Positions 55,192-63,653 of a stretch of 64,000 nt of DNA are shown piece by piece. A model generated the notes under the pieces. That model was not told the origin of the DNA, made no database searches, and saw only the letters and a program-made list of their open reading frames with translations. Both the position numbers and the translations under genes were made by a program. Position 1 is the first letter of the stretch. Each line of letters starts with the position of its first letter. Source of the DNA: Thermaurantimonas aggregans. Its GTDB lineage: Bacteria > Bacteroidota > Bacteroidia > Flavobacteriales > Schleiferiaceae. The stretch lies in NCBI RefSeq assembly GCF_003851885.1, contig NZ_BHZE01000005.1, forward strand, positions 1 through 64,000. Direction: 5' to 3'.

Positions 55192-55199
55192 CAAATATA
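55192..55199 (-). promoter_or_regulatory. Putative -7 promoter box (TATATTTG) for the M43/cinA pair
   Basis: Exact TAnnTTTG on the minus strand, 33 nt before the ATG at 55158. It lies in a 300-bp AT-rich gap (55159-55458) downstream of hisIE, in which I find no convincing terminator hairpin or gene. Confidence 0.45.
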
Positions 55200-55458
55200 T
55201 TTAATACGGTTTTGCGGGATAAAGAGTTTTTGGTCATATGATGCAATGATTAGCCCACTTCAAAAGCACCTGATACAAAAGGTTTTATGAGTTAAAAATT
55301 TAGATTTTCAAAAGGTAGTAAGAATTCATCCCAAACCTCTTTTTACATCTATCTGAGTTCTGCGGGCTATATTATTGATTAAGGGTTAAAAGTAAATGGT
55401 TAAAGCTTTGTCATTATCAATGCCTAAAAAACGTTGTCCATTTTAGATTCAAAAGTTT

Positions 55459-56061
55459 TTATTTTCCGTGTCTTGCTTCCAACAATTTCTCCACATCCAT
55501 CAATGTAAAACCTTTAGCCTGCAGTAAGACCAGATAATGAAAGAGCAGGTCGGCGGCTTCGTTCAGAAATTTTTGGTCGTCAGTGTCTTTGGCTTCGATG
55601 ATGAGTTCGACGGCTTCTTCGCCTACTTTTTGCGCTATGGCATTGATGCCTTTTTGAAATAAGCTGGCGGTGTACGAGCCTTCGGCTGGTGTATTTTTTC
55701 TGTGAGTTATAATTGATTCCAGTTCGGTGAGAAATCCTGAATTCGTCAGAACTTCTTCACCAAAACAAGTATCGCTGCCGGTATGGCATACCGGCCCGGA
55801 TGGTTGTGCGACGATTAGGATTGTATCACCATCGCAATCGATGAGAACTTCTTTTACTGTCAAATAGTTGCCGCTGGATTCACCTTTTGTCCACAAGCGC
55901 TGTTTCGAGCGTGAGTAGAAGGTTACCAGACCTTCGGTAAGGGTTTTTTCGTAAGCATTGCGGTTCATATATCCCAGCATCAGCACCTGGCGGGTTTTGA
56001 AGTGCTGAACAATGCAAGGCAAGAGTCCGTCGGGATTTTTTGTGAATTCGGGATTTCTCAT
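55459..56061 (-). CDS. hisI: Bifunctional phosphoribosyl-AMP cyclohydrolase / phosphoribosyl-ATP pyrophosphohydrolase
   Basis: A 200-residue HisIE fusion for steps 2 and 3 of histidine synthesis. The N-terminal HisI domain has [12 protein letters not shown] and [14 protein letters not shown] (about 32-60), and zinc-site Cys residues in DCDGDTIL and CHTGSDTC. The C-terminal HisE domain (about 110-200) has the [12 protein letters not shown] helix. It is the last gene of the his operon, overlapping hisF by 4 bp. Confidence 0.96.
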   Translation of the reverse strand: MRNPEFTKNPDGLLPCIVQHFKTRQVLMLGYMNRNAYEKTLTEGLVTFYSRSKQRLWTKGESSGNYLTVKEVLIDCDGDTILIVAQPSGPVCHTGSDTCFGEEVLTNSGFLTELESIITHRKNTPAEGSYTASLFQKGINAIAQKVGEEAVELIIEAKDTDDQKFLNEAADLLFHYLVLLQAKGFTLMDVEKLLEARHGK

Positions 56062-56816
56062 ATCTGTCGTACTGGTATGTTTCTAGTGAGCAAAAACTGT
56101 TTGAGTTCAGGAATCGAGAGTTCGCCAAAGTGAAAGATGCCGGCAGCCAGAGCAGCATCCGCCTTACCAAGTGTAAATACATCGGCAAAGTGTTCTTTGC
56201 GGCCGGCGCCACCGCTGGCGATTACGGGCACTGGAACAGCCTGAGAAATAGATGCCGTTAGTTCTAAGGCGAATCCGGATCGAGTGCCGTCGTGGTTCAT
56301 AGAGGTAAGCAAAATCTCGCCGGCCCCGCGATCTACGGCTTCTTTAGCCCAATCCAGGGCAGAATGGCTGGTAGGTGTGCGGCCACCGTCGAGATGAACG
56401 CACCACTTTTCGCCCACACGACGCGCATCAATGGCCAGAACCACGCATTGACTTCCGAAATTTTTGGCCAATGCGTCGATCAATTCGGGTCGGCGTACAG
56501 CAGCACTGTTGATTGAAACTTTGTCGGCGCCGGCAGAAAGCAGTGCCTCCACGTCAGCTACCGTCCTTACGCCACCCCCCACTGTAAAGGGAATATCGAG
56601 CACTTCAGCTATGTGTGTCACGAGGGCGATAAGGGTCTTTCGCCCTTCAACTGTAGCTGTAATGTCGAGAAAAACGAGTTCGTCTGCCCCTTGCCGGGCG
56701 TACAGGGCTGCTAACTGTACCGGATCACCGGCATCCCGGAGGTTGACAAAGTTGGTGCCTTTTACGGTGCGGCCATCTTTGATGTCGAGGCAGGGTATGA
56801 TGCGTTTTGCGAGCAT
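56058..56816 (-). CDS. hisF: Imidazole glycerol phosphate synthase, cyclase subunit
   Basis: A 252-residue TIM barrel. With HisH it converts PRFAR plus ammonia to imidazole glycerol phosphate and AICAR. The catalytic Asp residues are in place: Asp11 in [13 protein letters not shown] and the second in LAIDARR near residue 130. Phosphate-binding GGG and SGG(A)G loops are present. It starts 30 bp after hisA and overlaps hisIE by ATGA. Confidence 0.96.
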   Translation of the reverse strand: MLAKRIIPCLDIKDGRTVKGTNFVNLRDAGDPVQLAALYARQGADELVFLDITATVEGRKTLIALVTHIAEVLDIPFTVGGGVRTVADVEALLSAGADKVSINSAAVRRPELIDALAKNFGSQCVVLAIDARRVGEKWCVHLDGGRTPTSHSALDWAKEAVDRGAGEILLTSMNHDGTRSGFALELTASISQAVPVPVIASGGAGRKEHFADVFTLGKADAALAAGIFHFGELSIPELKQFLLTRNIPVRQI

Positions 56817-56846
56817 TTTTTGATGGAGTTATGCAAGGAATCTTTT

Positions 56847-57560
56847 TTAATCTTTGAGCGAAAGATGGCCTTCGTACAAGGCCTTGCCAATGATGGCACC
56901 CGAACAGCCTAAGGCCTTGAGTGTCTCTAAATCTCTTACAGAACGCACGCCACCGCTGGCCACCAATCGAATACCCGGATGATTAGATAGCAGCGTTTTG
57001 TACAGCTCAATGGAAGGACCGCTGAGCATACCGTCGCGTCCCACATCGGTACTGAAGAAGTAGTGTATGGATTTCGATGTCCAATGGCTGATAAATTCTT
57101 GAATATGCACTTCGGATACCTCCTTCCATCCGCCAATAGCAAGGAATCCATGCACCACATCTGCGCCTAGGAAGAAGCGTTCAGCTCCTACATTTTGGAT
57201 CCATTTTTCCATTACATCGGGTCGGCGAACAGCCATGGAACCAATGGATACATAGCGCGCGCCGGCGTTGAAGACAGATTGAAGGGTCTCAAGCGACGAA
57301 ATGCCACCGCCATAGTCGATGACCAAGTCTGTGTGGGTTGCGATAGCTTCCAAAACGTTCAGATGAGCAACTGCACCCATGCGAGCACCATCGAGATCTA
57401 CCATATGAAGCCTGCGCAATCCAGCATCCTGAAATCGAAGAGCTACCTCCAGCGGATTTGCTGAATATTCCTTTGCGGAAGAAAAATCTCCTTGCGTGAG
57501 TCTGACACACTTGCCGCCGATGAGATCGATGGCTGGTATGATTTCAAATTCGGTGTGCAT
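56847..57560 (-). CDS. hisA: ProFAR isomerase (phosphoribosylformimino-5-aminoimidazole carboxamide ribotide isomerase)
   Basis: A 237-residue TIM barrel homologous to HisF. It opens the ribose of ProFAR by an Amadori rearrangement. The acid/base pair is visible as Asp11 in IPAIDLIGGKCVRL and the second Asp in FSTDVGRDGM near residue 130. It lies 6 bp after hisH and 30 bp before hisF. Confidence 0.96.
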   Translation of the reverse strand: MHTEFEIIPAIDLIGGKCVRLTQGDFSSAKEYSANPLEVALRFQDAGLRRLHMVDLDGARMGAVAHLNVLEAIATHTDLVIDYGGGISSLETLQSVFNAGARYVSIGSMAVRRPDVMEKWIQNVGAERFFLGADVVHGFLAIGGWKEVSEVHIQEFISHWTSKSIHYFFSTDVGRDGMLSGPSIELYKTLLSNHPGIRLVASGGVRSVRDLETLKALGCSGAIIGKALYEGHLSLKD

Positions 57561-57566
57561 GAGTTT

Positions 57567-58157
57567 TCAATATTTGATATTCAAAAAGTTGTATAAAATA
57601 GCCTGGCCGATGGGACCTGATTTTTCGGGATGAAACTGGAGGGCAAAAAAGTTGTCGCGTGCCAATGCGGCCGAAAAGTCTTGCCCATATTCCGTCGTGC
57701 CAATGGTGAATGGACACACCTCAGCATAATACGAGTGCACGTAATAGACATAGCTGTTAGATGGCACGTCTTGAAATAAAGGCGACGACTGCTCGGCTTG
57801 TAGAGTGTTCCAACCGATGTGGGGAACCTTTAGTACACCGTTGAAGCGCTTAACTTGTGCCGGAAAAATGCCAAGGCAATTGGTGTCGCCCTCATCTGAG
57901 TAGGTGCAGAGCAGCTGAAGGCCGAGACAAATGCCAAGTACGGGCTGTGTGAGGGTCTTCAATACTTCGTCGAGTCCACGCTCTCGCAAGTATGCCATAG
58001 CCGAGGAGGCTTCTCCCACACCGGGAAAAATGACGCGATGAGCTGAGCGAATCAGACTAGCCTCATCAGTAATCAGTACTTCAACTCCCAGTCGCCTAAG
58101 GGCGATGGCTACGGAGTGGGTATTGCCGGCGTTGTATTTTACGATGGCTACTTTCAT
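57567..58157 (-). CDS. hisH: Imidazole glycerol phosphate synthase, glutaminase subunit
   Basis: 196 residues from the ATG at 58157 (MKVAIVKYNAGN). It is the class I amidotransferase that feeds ammonia to HisF. Nucleophile Cys is in GICLGLQLL (near 78) and the His-Glu pair in LQFHPEKSG near 177. A longer in-frame reading back to 58331 lies inside hisB and lacks family similarity. It starts 13 bp after hisB. Confidence 0.96.
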   Translation of the reverse strand: MKVAIVKYNAGNTHSVAIALRRLGVEVLITDEASLIRSAHRVIFPGVGEASSAMAYLRERGLDEVLKTLTQPVLGICLGLQLLCTYSDEGDTNCLGIFPAQVKRFNGVLKVPHIGWNTLQAEQSSPLFQDVPSNSYVYYVHSYYAEVCPFTIGTTEYGQDFSAALARDNFFALQFHPEKSGPIGQAILYNFLNIKY

Positions 58158-58170
58158 AAAAGGCAGGGGG

Positions 58171-59322
58171 TTACAGAATTCCTTTAGTAGTAGGCAGGAT
58201 GAGGTGGTCTGGGTCGCGACGAATCGCCATTCGCACGGCACGGGCAAAAGCTTTGAAAATGGCTTCAATTTTATGGTGTTCGTTGGTGCCCTGAGCTTGT
58301 ATGTGCACGTTGGCGCGGGCAGCATCTGCAAAGGACTTGAAGAAGTGTGAAAACATTTCGGTAGGCATATCGCCGATCTTTTCTCGAGTAAAGGTAGCTT
58401 CCCACACCAGCCAAGGGCGTCCGCCGAAATCTACAGTAACAAAAGCCTGACAATCGTCCATCGGCAAGGCATAGCCGTAGCGCTCTATTCCGCGTTTATC
58501 GGCCAAAGCCATTGAGAAAGCTTCGCCCATGGCGATAGCGACATCTTCTATGGTGTGATGCTCGTCGATGTGCAAGTCGCCATTGGCGCGCAGGTAGAGG
58601 TCGAGACTGCCATGACGCGCCAGCTGCTCAAGCATGTGGTCAAAGAAGCCTAGACCTGTGTGAATATCAGATTGTCCGCTTCCATCGAGTTGAAGGCGAA
58701 TCTCAACGTCTGTTTCGCTTGTGGTGCGTCGGTGGCTTACTGTGCGGTTCAGTCGGAAGAGGAATTGATACACTTCGCGCCAATGGGCGACGATGTGGTC
58801 AGGTACCACATCGGGCGGCAAGGCGTGTAGGGGAGAGGTGAGGTAGATGCTTCGGCTACCGAGATTGCGCGCCAGCAATACATCGGCAGCACGGTCGCCA
58901 ATTACCCATGAATTGGCGAGGTCGTAATCGCCCTGCATATAGTGAGTGAGCATGCCAGTGCCGGGCTTGCGGGTGGGCTTGCCCTCGTGGGCAAATGAGC
59001 GGTCGATGCACACTTCGCGAAAGGCAATGCCTTCGCCGGCCAGCAGACGGAGGATGAGCTCTTGAATGGGCCAGAAAACTTCTTCCGGATAGCCGGGTGT
59101 GCCAAGGCCGTCTTGATTGGTGACCATCACGAGGTCGTAGTCGAGCTGTCGGGCGATTTTGCCGAGGTATTCGAATACGCCAGGCAAAAAGGAGAGCTTA
59201 TCGATGCTATCGACCTGATAGGTTTCGGGGGGCTCGTGTATAAGGGTGCCGTCGCGGTCGATGAAGAGCAGTTTCTTTTTGGTATGGCTCGTTAAGGGAG
59301 TGATGCTATGAGGTGTGGTCAT
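58171..59322 (-). CDS. hisB: Bifunctional histidinol-phosphatase / imidazoleglycerol-phosphate dehydratase
   Basis: A 383-residue fusion. The N-terminal HAD-type histidinol-phosphatase has [10 protein letters not shown] (nucleophile Asp near 20), MVTNQDG near 67 and a metal-binding Cys/His region. The C-terminal IGPD domain (about 195-383) has the manganese motifs [13 protein letters not shown] and [16 protein letters not shown]. It performs steps 6 and 8 of the pathway. It is separated from hisC by a 416-bp gap filled mainly by a structured repeat, unlike all other gene junctions of this operon. Confidence 0.96.
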   Translation of the reverse strand: MTTPHSITPLTSHTKKKLLFIDRDGTLIHEPPETYQVDSIDKLSFLPGVFEYLGKIARQLDYDLVMVTNQDGLGTPGYPEEVFWPIQELILRLLAGEGIAFREVCIDRSFAHEGKPTRKPGTGMLTHYMQGDYDLANSWVIGDRAADVLLARNLGSRSIYLTSPLHALPPDVVPDHIVAHWREVYQFLFRLNRTVSHRRTTSETDVEIRLQLDGSGQSDIHTGLGFFDHMLEQLARHGSLDLYLRANGDLHIDEHHTIEDVAIAMGEAFSMALADKRGIERYGYALPMDDCQAFVTVDFGGRPWLVWEATFTREKIGDMPTEMFSHFFKSFADAARANVHIQAQGTNEHHKIEAIFKAFARAVRMAIRRDPDHLILPTTKGIL

Positions 59323-59406
59323 GTTTTCTAAAATTTTACGGTTAGGTCAATGGGTGGAATATGTGTTTGAACATTTCAATGATGTGGCAAGGCCGGCACA
59401 TCTTTT

Positions 59407-59670
59407 CGCGTGAGGGATAGAAGCGGATATGAGCCGCAGCGGGTGGGGAATTGCGGCACCTGGGCGAGGCTGGCTGGCCCGAAGGGCAGACAACGCAGCC
59501 CAGACGATATCAGCTGGAGCTGATATGTCTGGACATGCCCAGATGAAGTCGGCTACTGCCGCTAGGATAAGCCAAGTCGGTGGTGCCGCCCCCACCCGCA
59601 AGGCGAATATGAGCGGATAGCCCGGCCTGAGCAGCTGCCCGAAAGGGCATGCTGCGAAGGACACGCCCAA
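59407..59670. repeat. Structured repeat element inside the his operon (hisC-hisB gap)
   Basis: A GC-rich, non-coding block. Outer stem 59439-59448 pairs with 59590-59599 (10 bp) and inner stem 59453-59460 with 59582-59589 (8 bp), with AATT bulged. A 9-bp palindrome ATATCAGCT-GG-AGCTGATAT is at 59507-59526. A further hairpin at 59631-59655 (GCAGC/GCTGC and TGCCC/GGGCA) closes with a GAAA tetraloop. AGCGGATA occurs at 59422-59429 and again at 59612-59619. Short ORFs across it change frame and look spurious. The rest of the gap (59323-59406, 59671-59738) holds nothing I can name. Confidence 0.7.
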
Positions 59671-59738
59671 ATGAAAGCTCTCTTCTAACCCTTGTCTGGA
59701 CAAGCCCAAATCAACATTCAAAAAATTACTGCGCTCAT

Positions 59739-60776
59739 TCATATTTCGGCAAGGGCTTGGAGGAGTTGGTCGTTTTCGGCAGGGGTGCCAATGGTGATGC
59801 GAAGGCACCCTTCGCAGAGGGGCTGGCGGCTGCGATCGCGCACTACGATGCCGTTGCTGAGCAAGTGGCGATAGGTGGACTGGGGGTCGATGAAGCGCAC
59901 GAGCAGGAAGTTGGCGTCGGAGGGGTAAACTTGTAGCACGTTCGGCAAGCTGCTGAGCTGTTGGGCTACGCGACGACGCTCGGTGCGGATGAGGTTAATG
60001 CGCTGATTTATGGCCTTGTGACTGTCGAGGGCAGTGTAGAGGTATGACTGGGCGGCCTGGCTGAGGTTGTAGGGCAACTTGATGCGATAAAGCACGTTGA
60101 TGATTGATGGATTGGCCAACGCCATCCCGACGCGCAGTCCGGCAAGTCCCCAGGCTTTGGAGAAAGTGCGCAGGAGGACCAGATTGGGCTGGGTGGTGAG
60201 CAAGTCGGTGAGTCCGGGCTGGTCGGCAAAGTCAACATAGGCTTCGTCGACTACTACAATTCCGTGAAAGGCCTCGAGCAGTCGTTTGATGGAAGTTCGG
60301 CTTAGCAGATTACCCGTAGGATTGTTAGGCGAGCAAAGGAAGATGATGCGTGTGAAGGGCCGCAATGCCTGAAGAATGGCCGGCTCATCGAGCTGAAATT
60401 CAGGGGTGAGTAAGACCTGCTGTATGCCAACATCGTGAATGTTGGCTTGCACTTCGTACATGCCATAGGTGGGCGGACAGGTCAGGATGGAGTGCTCACC
60501 CGGTGTGCAGAAGGCTCGGATGAGCAGGTCGATGGCTTCGTCGCTGCCACTGCCGAGAAAGATATGATCCGCTGGCAGGTCAATGAGCGAAGAAATTTTT
60601 TGTCTTAAATCAGTATGATGGGGATCGGGATAGCGGTGAAAGGGGGAGTCGTCGAAGGGATTTTCGTTGGCATCGAGGTATATACGCGCTCTGCCTTGAA
60701 ACTCGTCGCGAGCGGAGGTATAGGGCTTTAGTTGGCGGATGTTGGGCCGCAAAAGAGCATCGAGGTCGAAAGTCAT
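59739..60776 (-). CDS. hisC: Histidinol-phosphate aminotransferase
   Basis: A 345-residue PLP fold-type I aminotransferase that makes histidinol phosphate from imidazole acetol phosphate and glutamate. The N-terminus (LDANENPF near 33) is typical. The PLP-phosphate region SGSDEAID is near 77, CSPNNPTGN near 150, the PLP-ring Asp-x-x-Tyr (DEAYVDF) near 177, and the Schiff-base Lys in FSKAWGLAGLR near 208. The ATG overlaps the hisD stop by 4 bp. Confidence 0.96.
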   Translation of the reverse strand: MTFDLDALLRPNIRQLKPYTSARDEFQGRARIYLDANENPFDDSPFHRYPDPHHTDLRQKISSLIDLPADHIFLGSGSDEAIDLLIRAFCTPGEHSILTCPPTYGMYEVQANIHDVGIQQVLLTPEFQLDEPAILQALRPFTRIIFLCSPNNPTGNLLSRTSIKRLLEAFHGIVVVDEAYVDFADQPGLTDLLTTQPNLVLLRTFSKAWGLAGLRVGMALANPSIINVLYRIKLPYNLSQAAQSYLYTALDSHKAINQRINLIRTERRRVAQQLSSLPNVLQVYPSDANFLLVRFIDPQSTYRHLLSNGIVVRDRSRQPLCEGCLRITIGTPAENDQLLQALAEI

Positions 60777-62074
60777 CGGTCGATGGTGTTGGTTTTCAGG
60801 TAATTCAGGCGAATGGATACAGCTCTACGGTGTGCAGACAGGTTTTCGGCTTCGGCCATGGTTTCGATGACCGGGCCGAGCCGGCGAAGGCCATCGGGCG
60901 ACAGGTGTTGAAAGGTGATTTTCTTCACAAAACTGTCGAGCGATACCCCGCTGTATGCACGGGCATAGCCCCCGGTAGGCAGGGTGTGATTGGTGCCCGA
61001 GGCATAGTCGCCGGCGCTTTCGCACGAGTAGTGACCTATGAAGACGGAGCCGGCATTGGTGACGCGCTGCGCCAGCGCTCTGGCATCGGCACAGGCAATA
61101 ATGAGGTGCTCCGGAGCATAGGCGTTGGAGAGTTGTAAAGCTTCATCAGGAGTGTTGACAAGGATAGCCTTGCTGTTTTCAAGGGCTTTCTGTGCTATAT
61201 CACGTCTTGGCAAGTCAGTGAGCTGACGCTCGACTTCGCGCATCACGGCCTTTAGGGTGTTTTCGTCCCAGGTGATAAGCAATACCTGTGAATCGGTGCC
61301 GTGCTCAGCCTGAGAGAGCAGATCGGCCGCCACAAAGGCTGGCTGTGCGGTAGCATCGCAGATCACAGCTACTTCTGATGGGCCTGCCGGCAGATCGATG
61401 GCCACTCCGTCACGCGCCACAAGCTGCTTGGCTGCGGTCACATACGCATTGCCAGGGCCGAAGATTTTGTACACGGCCGGTATGCTCTCTGTGCCATAGG
61501 CCATGGCAGCGATGGCTTGAGCGCCACCCACCTTAAATACTTTGCTAAGTCCCAGTGTTTTGGCGGTAAATAGAATGGCCGGATGTACCGTGCCATCTGG
61601 CTGCGGAGGGGTACAGACCACAATTTCGCTACAACCAGCGATGCGCGCCGGCACCCCGAGCATCAGGAGTGTAGAGTAGAGTGGAGCCGAACCACCCGGC
61701 ACATACAAGCCTACCCGCTCAATGGGTACCGACCGACGCCAACAGCGCACACCGGGCAGGGTTTCGACTTCTTCGTGTTTTTCAATTTGCGAACGATGAA
61801 AGGTTTCGATGTTTTTCTGAGCCAGCCGAATGGCCTTTTTGAGGTCTTTAGGGCAGGATTCTTCAGCGGCTTGAAATTCGGATTCTGACACGCTGAAATC
61901 CGTGAGCGCCACTCCGTCAAACCGGGCAGTATATTCTCTCAAAGCAGCATCTCCCCGCAGCTTTACAGCTTCGAGTATGGGCAGCACTGCCGATTCCAAG
62001 GCTCGGGTATCGGCTGCCGGCCGGTGCAACAATTCTGACCACTGACTGAATTCGGGATTTCGGTAAATCTTCAT
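60773..62074 (-). CDS. hisD: Histidinol dehydrogenase
   Basis: About 433 residues from the ATG at 62074 (MKIYRNPEF); ATGs at 62077 and 62092 are alternatives adding 1 or 6 residues. It is the zinc enzyme that oxidises histidinol to histidine with two NAD. Conserved blocks are visible: YVPGGSAPLYSTLLMLGVPA near 123, FGPGNAYVTAAKQLV near 208, LPAGPSEVAVI near 232, LLSQAEHGTDSQVLL near 255 and SAGDYASGTNHTLPT near 350. Overlap with hisC is 4 bp. Confidence 0.95.
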   Translation of the reverse strand: MKIYRNPEFSQWSELLHRPAADTRALESAVLPILEAVKLRGDAALREYTARFDGVALTDFSVSESEFQAAEESCPKDLKKAIRLAQKNIETFHRSQIEKHEEVETLPGVRCWRRSVPIERVGLYVPGGSAPLYSTLLMLGVPARIAGCSEIVVCTPPQPDGTVHPAILFTAKTLGLSKVFKVGGAQAIAAMAYGTESIPAVYKIFGPGNAYVTAAKQLVARDGVAIDLPAGPSEVAVICDATAQPAFVAADLLSQAEHGTDSQVLLITWDENTLKAVMREVERQLTDLPRRDIAQKALENSKAILVNTPDEALQLSNAYAPEHLIIACADARALAQRVTNAGSVFIGHYSCESAGDYASGTNHTLPTGGYARAYSGVSLDSFVKKITFQHLSPDGLRRLGPVIETMAEAENLSAHRRAVSIRLNYLKTNTIDR

Positions 62075-62097
62075 CATTAAGCTGAAATTCATGTAGG

Positions 62098-62955
62098 TTA
62101 CACAATCATCTTTTCAATCGGAACCACCAATATACCTTGAGCGCCAAGGGCTTTGAGCTGCTCGATCACTTCCCAGAAGGTGTCTTCTTCCACTACCGAG
62201 TGCAGCGAGCTCCAGCCTTCGGTAGCCAAAGGCAGTATGGTAGGGCTTTTCATGCCCGGCAGCACCCGGGCAATTTCGGGTATGCGTTCGTTGGGTGCAT
62301 TGAGCAAGATGTATTTGTGGTTTCGCGCCTTGCGCACAGCTTGTAGGCGGAAGACCAGCTTGTCGAGCAATTCAGCCTTTTCACGGCTTAGGTCAGGTCG
62401 AGCTACCAGTACGGCCTCAGAGTGCATCACTGTGACTACTTCGCGAAGGCCATTGGTAAGCAATGTGCTGCCGGTGCTAACAAGGTCGCAAATGGCATCC
62501 GCCAATCCAATACCCGGTGCAATCTCTACTGAGCCGCTGATTTCGTGAATTTCGGCCGAAATTCCCTGCTCTTTCAGGTAGCGGCTCACAATGCGCGAAT
62601 AGCTGGTAGCAATGCGCTTACCATTTAGATCGGCAATGCCACTAAAAGGCTCATTTTTAGGTACTGCGATCGACAGGCGACACTTACCAAAGCCCAGCCG
62701 TTCGGCCACTTTGAGATTTTTATCCTTTTCAGCCACCACATTCAGGCCCACAATACCCACATCGGCCACTCCATCGGCCACGTACTGCGGAATGTCGTCG
62801 TCGCGCAGCAGGTAGATTTCCAGCGGAAAGTTCGATGCCTCCGTACGCAGCTTGCTGCCGTCGTTTGGGAAGTGAATGCCGGCTTCTCGAAGGAGCTCAG
62901 CCGACTTGTCGCTCAGGCGACCCGATTTCTGTAGAGCAATTTTCAATTTGGTCAT
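62098..62955 (-). CDS. hisG: ATP phosphoribosyltransferase, long form
   Basis: 285 residues from the ATG at 62955 (MTKLKIALQKSGRL). It is the first enzyme of histidine synthesis, joining ATP and PRPP. The length and the extra C-terminal ACT-like domain (about 205-285) mark the long, feedback-regulated HisG that needs no HisZ. The PRPP loop DLVSTGSTLLTNGL is near 160. An in-frame start at 63000 is ruled out because it lies inside the attenuator hairpin (62983-63004). Transcription is probably controlled by the hisL attenuator just upstream. Confidence 0.96.
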   Translation of the reverse strand: MTKLKIALQKSGRLSDKSAELLREAGIHFPNDGSKLRTEASNFPLEIYLLRDDDIPQYVADGVADVGIVGLNVVAEKDKNLKVAERLGFGKCRLSIAVPKNEPFSGIADLNGKRIATSYSRIVSRYLKEQGISAEIHEISGSVEIAPGIGLADAICDLVSTGSTLLTNGLREVVTVMHSEAVLVARPDLSREKAELLDKLVFRLQAVRKARNHKYILLNAPNERIPEIARVLPGMKSPTILPLATEGWSSLHSVVEEDTFWEVIEQLKALGAQGILVVPIEKMIV

Positions 62956-62971
62956 ACTTTTCAAGGGATTT

Positions 62972-63004
62972 AAAAACAAAAAGGGCTTACCGGTTGGCAA
63001 GCCC
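62972..63004 (-). terminator. his operon attenuator terminator (segments 3:4)
   Basis: On the RNA (minus strand) GGGCUUGCC (63004-62996) pairs with GGUAAGCCC (62991-62983), nine pairs with one G-U, around AACC. It is followed by UUUUUGUUUUU (62982-62972). It lies between the leader peptide stop and the hisG ATG, so it ends transcription before the structural genes unless disrupted. Confidence 0.92.
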
Positions 63005-63084
63005 TGAAAATTATACGGATATTATCGTGCTTACTGATAGGGATGATGCACTACACATCCTCGGCTTGCCCGGTGGTGGGAAGC
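62983..63084 (-). promoter_or_regulatory. his attenuator: alternative leader-RNA stems 1:2, 2:3, 3:4
   Basis: Segment 1 GCTTCCC (63084-63078, codons 14-16 of hisL) pairs with segment 2 GGGCAAGC (63071-63064) with one bulged base around ACCACC. Segment 2 GGCAAGCC (63070-63063) pairs perfectly over 8 bp with segment 3 GGCTTGCC (63003-62996). Segment 3 also forms the terminator with segment 4 (62991-62983). A ribosome stalled on His10-13 would cover segment 1, favouring the 2:3 antiterminator. A freely moving ribosome, or none, favours 3:4 termination. Confidence 0.88.
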
Positions 63085-63123
63085 GTGGTGATGATGAAGA
63101 TGGATGTGTACGCGCTGCATCAT
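63031..63123 (-). CDS. hisL: his operon leader peptide
   Basis: A 30-codon ORF (ATG-ATG-CAG start, TAA stop). Ten of 30 residues are His: positions 6, 8, 10-13, 16, 17, 26 and 27. The run of four at 10-13 is the expected ribosome-stalling site when charged tRNA-His is scarce. It is directly upstream of the GC hairpin/T-tract terminator and of hisG. The second ATG (63120) could also be used. There is no Shine-Dalgarno; a -7 box ends only 5 nt before the first ATG. The peptide itself probably has no function. Confidence 0.9.
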   Translation of the reverse strand: MMQRVHIHLHHHHASHHRASRGCVVHHPYQ

Positions 63124-63128
63124 GGCCG

Positions 63129-63136
63129 CAAATATA
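63129..63136 (-). promoter_or_regulatory. his operon -7 promoter box (TATATTTG)
   Basis: Exact TAnnTTTG on the minus strand with only CGGCC between it and the hisL ATG. A TTTTG ends 15 nt upstream, slightly closer than a usual -33 element. The start point should fall within a few bases of the leader ATG. Confidence 0.65.
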
Positions 63137-63198
63137 GACGAAAACCTTTAACAAAAGCTCCGAAATGTAGCTTTAGAATTTTTTTATTTTTTGAGTTT

Positions 63199-63347
63199 GG
63201 GCGTGCCCCCGGCGAAGGTGCTCGCAAGCACCTTGCCGGGGTCGGTCCCTTCCTGGCTCGCTCTTCGCTCGGTGCTACGCTGCGCTACGCACTGCCGGCT
63301 TCGCCGTCACCCTCCAGGCACCTCACGCGGCAGCAGCCTTCGGCCGC
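63199..63347. repeat. Structured dispersed repeat, copy B
   Basis: The second copy of the element at 11377-11525, same orientation. Its variable hairpin is near-perfect: CCCCGGC-g-AAGGTGCT (63207-63222) pairs with AGCACCTTGCCGGGG (63227-63241) around CGCA. The stem GTGC/GCAC (63272-63275 with 63289-63292) corresponds to GTGCC/GGCAC in copy A. It sits immediately upstream of the his promoter, preceded by a T-rich stretch as in copy A. Confidence 0.75.
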
Positions 63348-63473
63348 TTTTAATTACTTTTACTAAAACCAGTTATTGAAAGACTGATTTGTGCAGATTA
63401 TGCTGCGAATTTTTGCCGATAAATTTTTACTCACCCCAAATCCCTCTTTGTTGCCAAAGGCAACAGAGATCCA

Positions 63474-63582
63474 CAGATCCCGACAAATCTCCTCTGAGCT
63501 TTCGTCGGTAGGCAGATGGAGGTGGTAAGTAGAAAAAAGCCCTTAAAACATTTTCGCCCTACGACACAAGGCAGGCATTCCC
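63474..63582. repeat. 109-bp direct repeat, copy 1
   Basis: Identical to 63892-64000 except for two bases (T/C at 63494 and A/G at 63561), with copies 418 bp apart. Both begin CAGATCCCGACAAATC and contain TCGTCGGTAGGCAGATGGAGG. It is non-coding as far as I can tell; a 90-codon ORF from 63516 runs through unrelated repeat material and is not believable. Confidence 0.85.
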
Positions 63583-63653
63583 TGCTGTGGGGCAAGGGAA
63601 GAAGCCGGCGAGGCCGCCATAAACACCAACTATCAGGTACACATACGTCTGCC

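Noticed and set aside
58158-58331. Longer hisH start at 58331
   Set aside because: The extra residues lie inside hisB and do not resemble HisH; the family N-terminus starts at 58157.
59347-59936. ORFs on both strands in the hisC-hisB gap
   Set aside because: They span inverted repeats and run into the hisC 3' end in other frames; the composition is Ala/Arg/Pro-rich shadow sequence.
62956-63000. Longer hisG start at 63000
   Set aside because: It would put coding sequence through the attenuator terminator; family similarity begins at MTKLKIALQ (62955).
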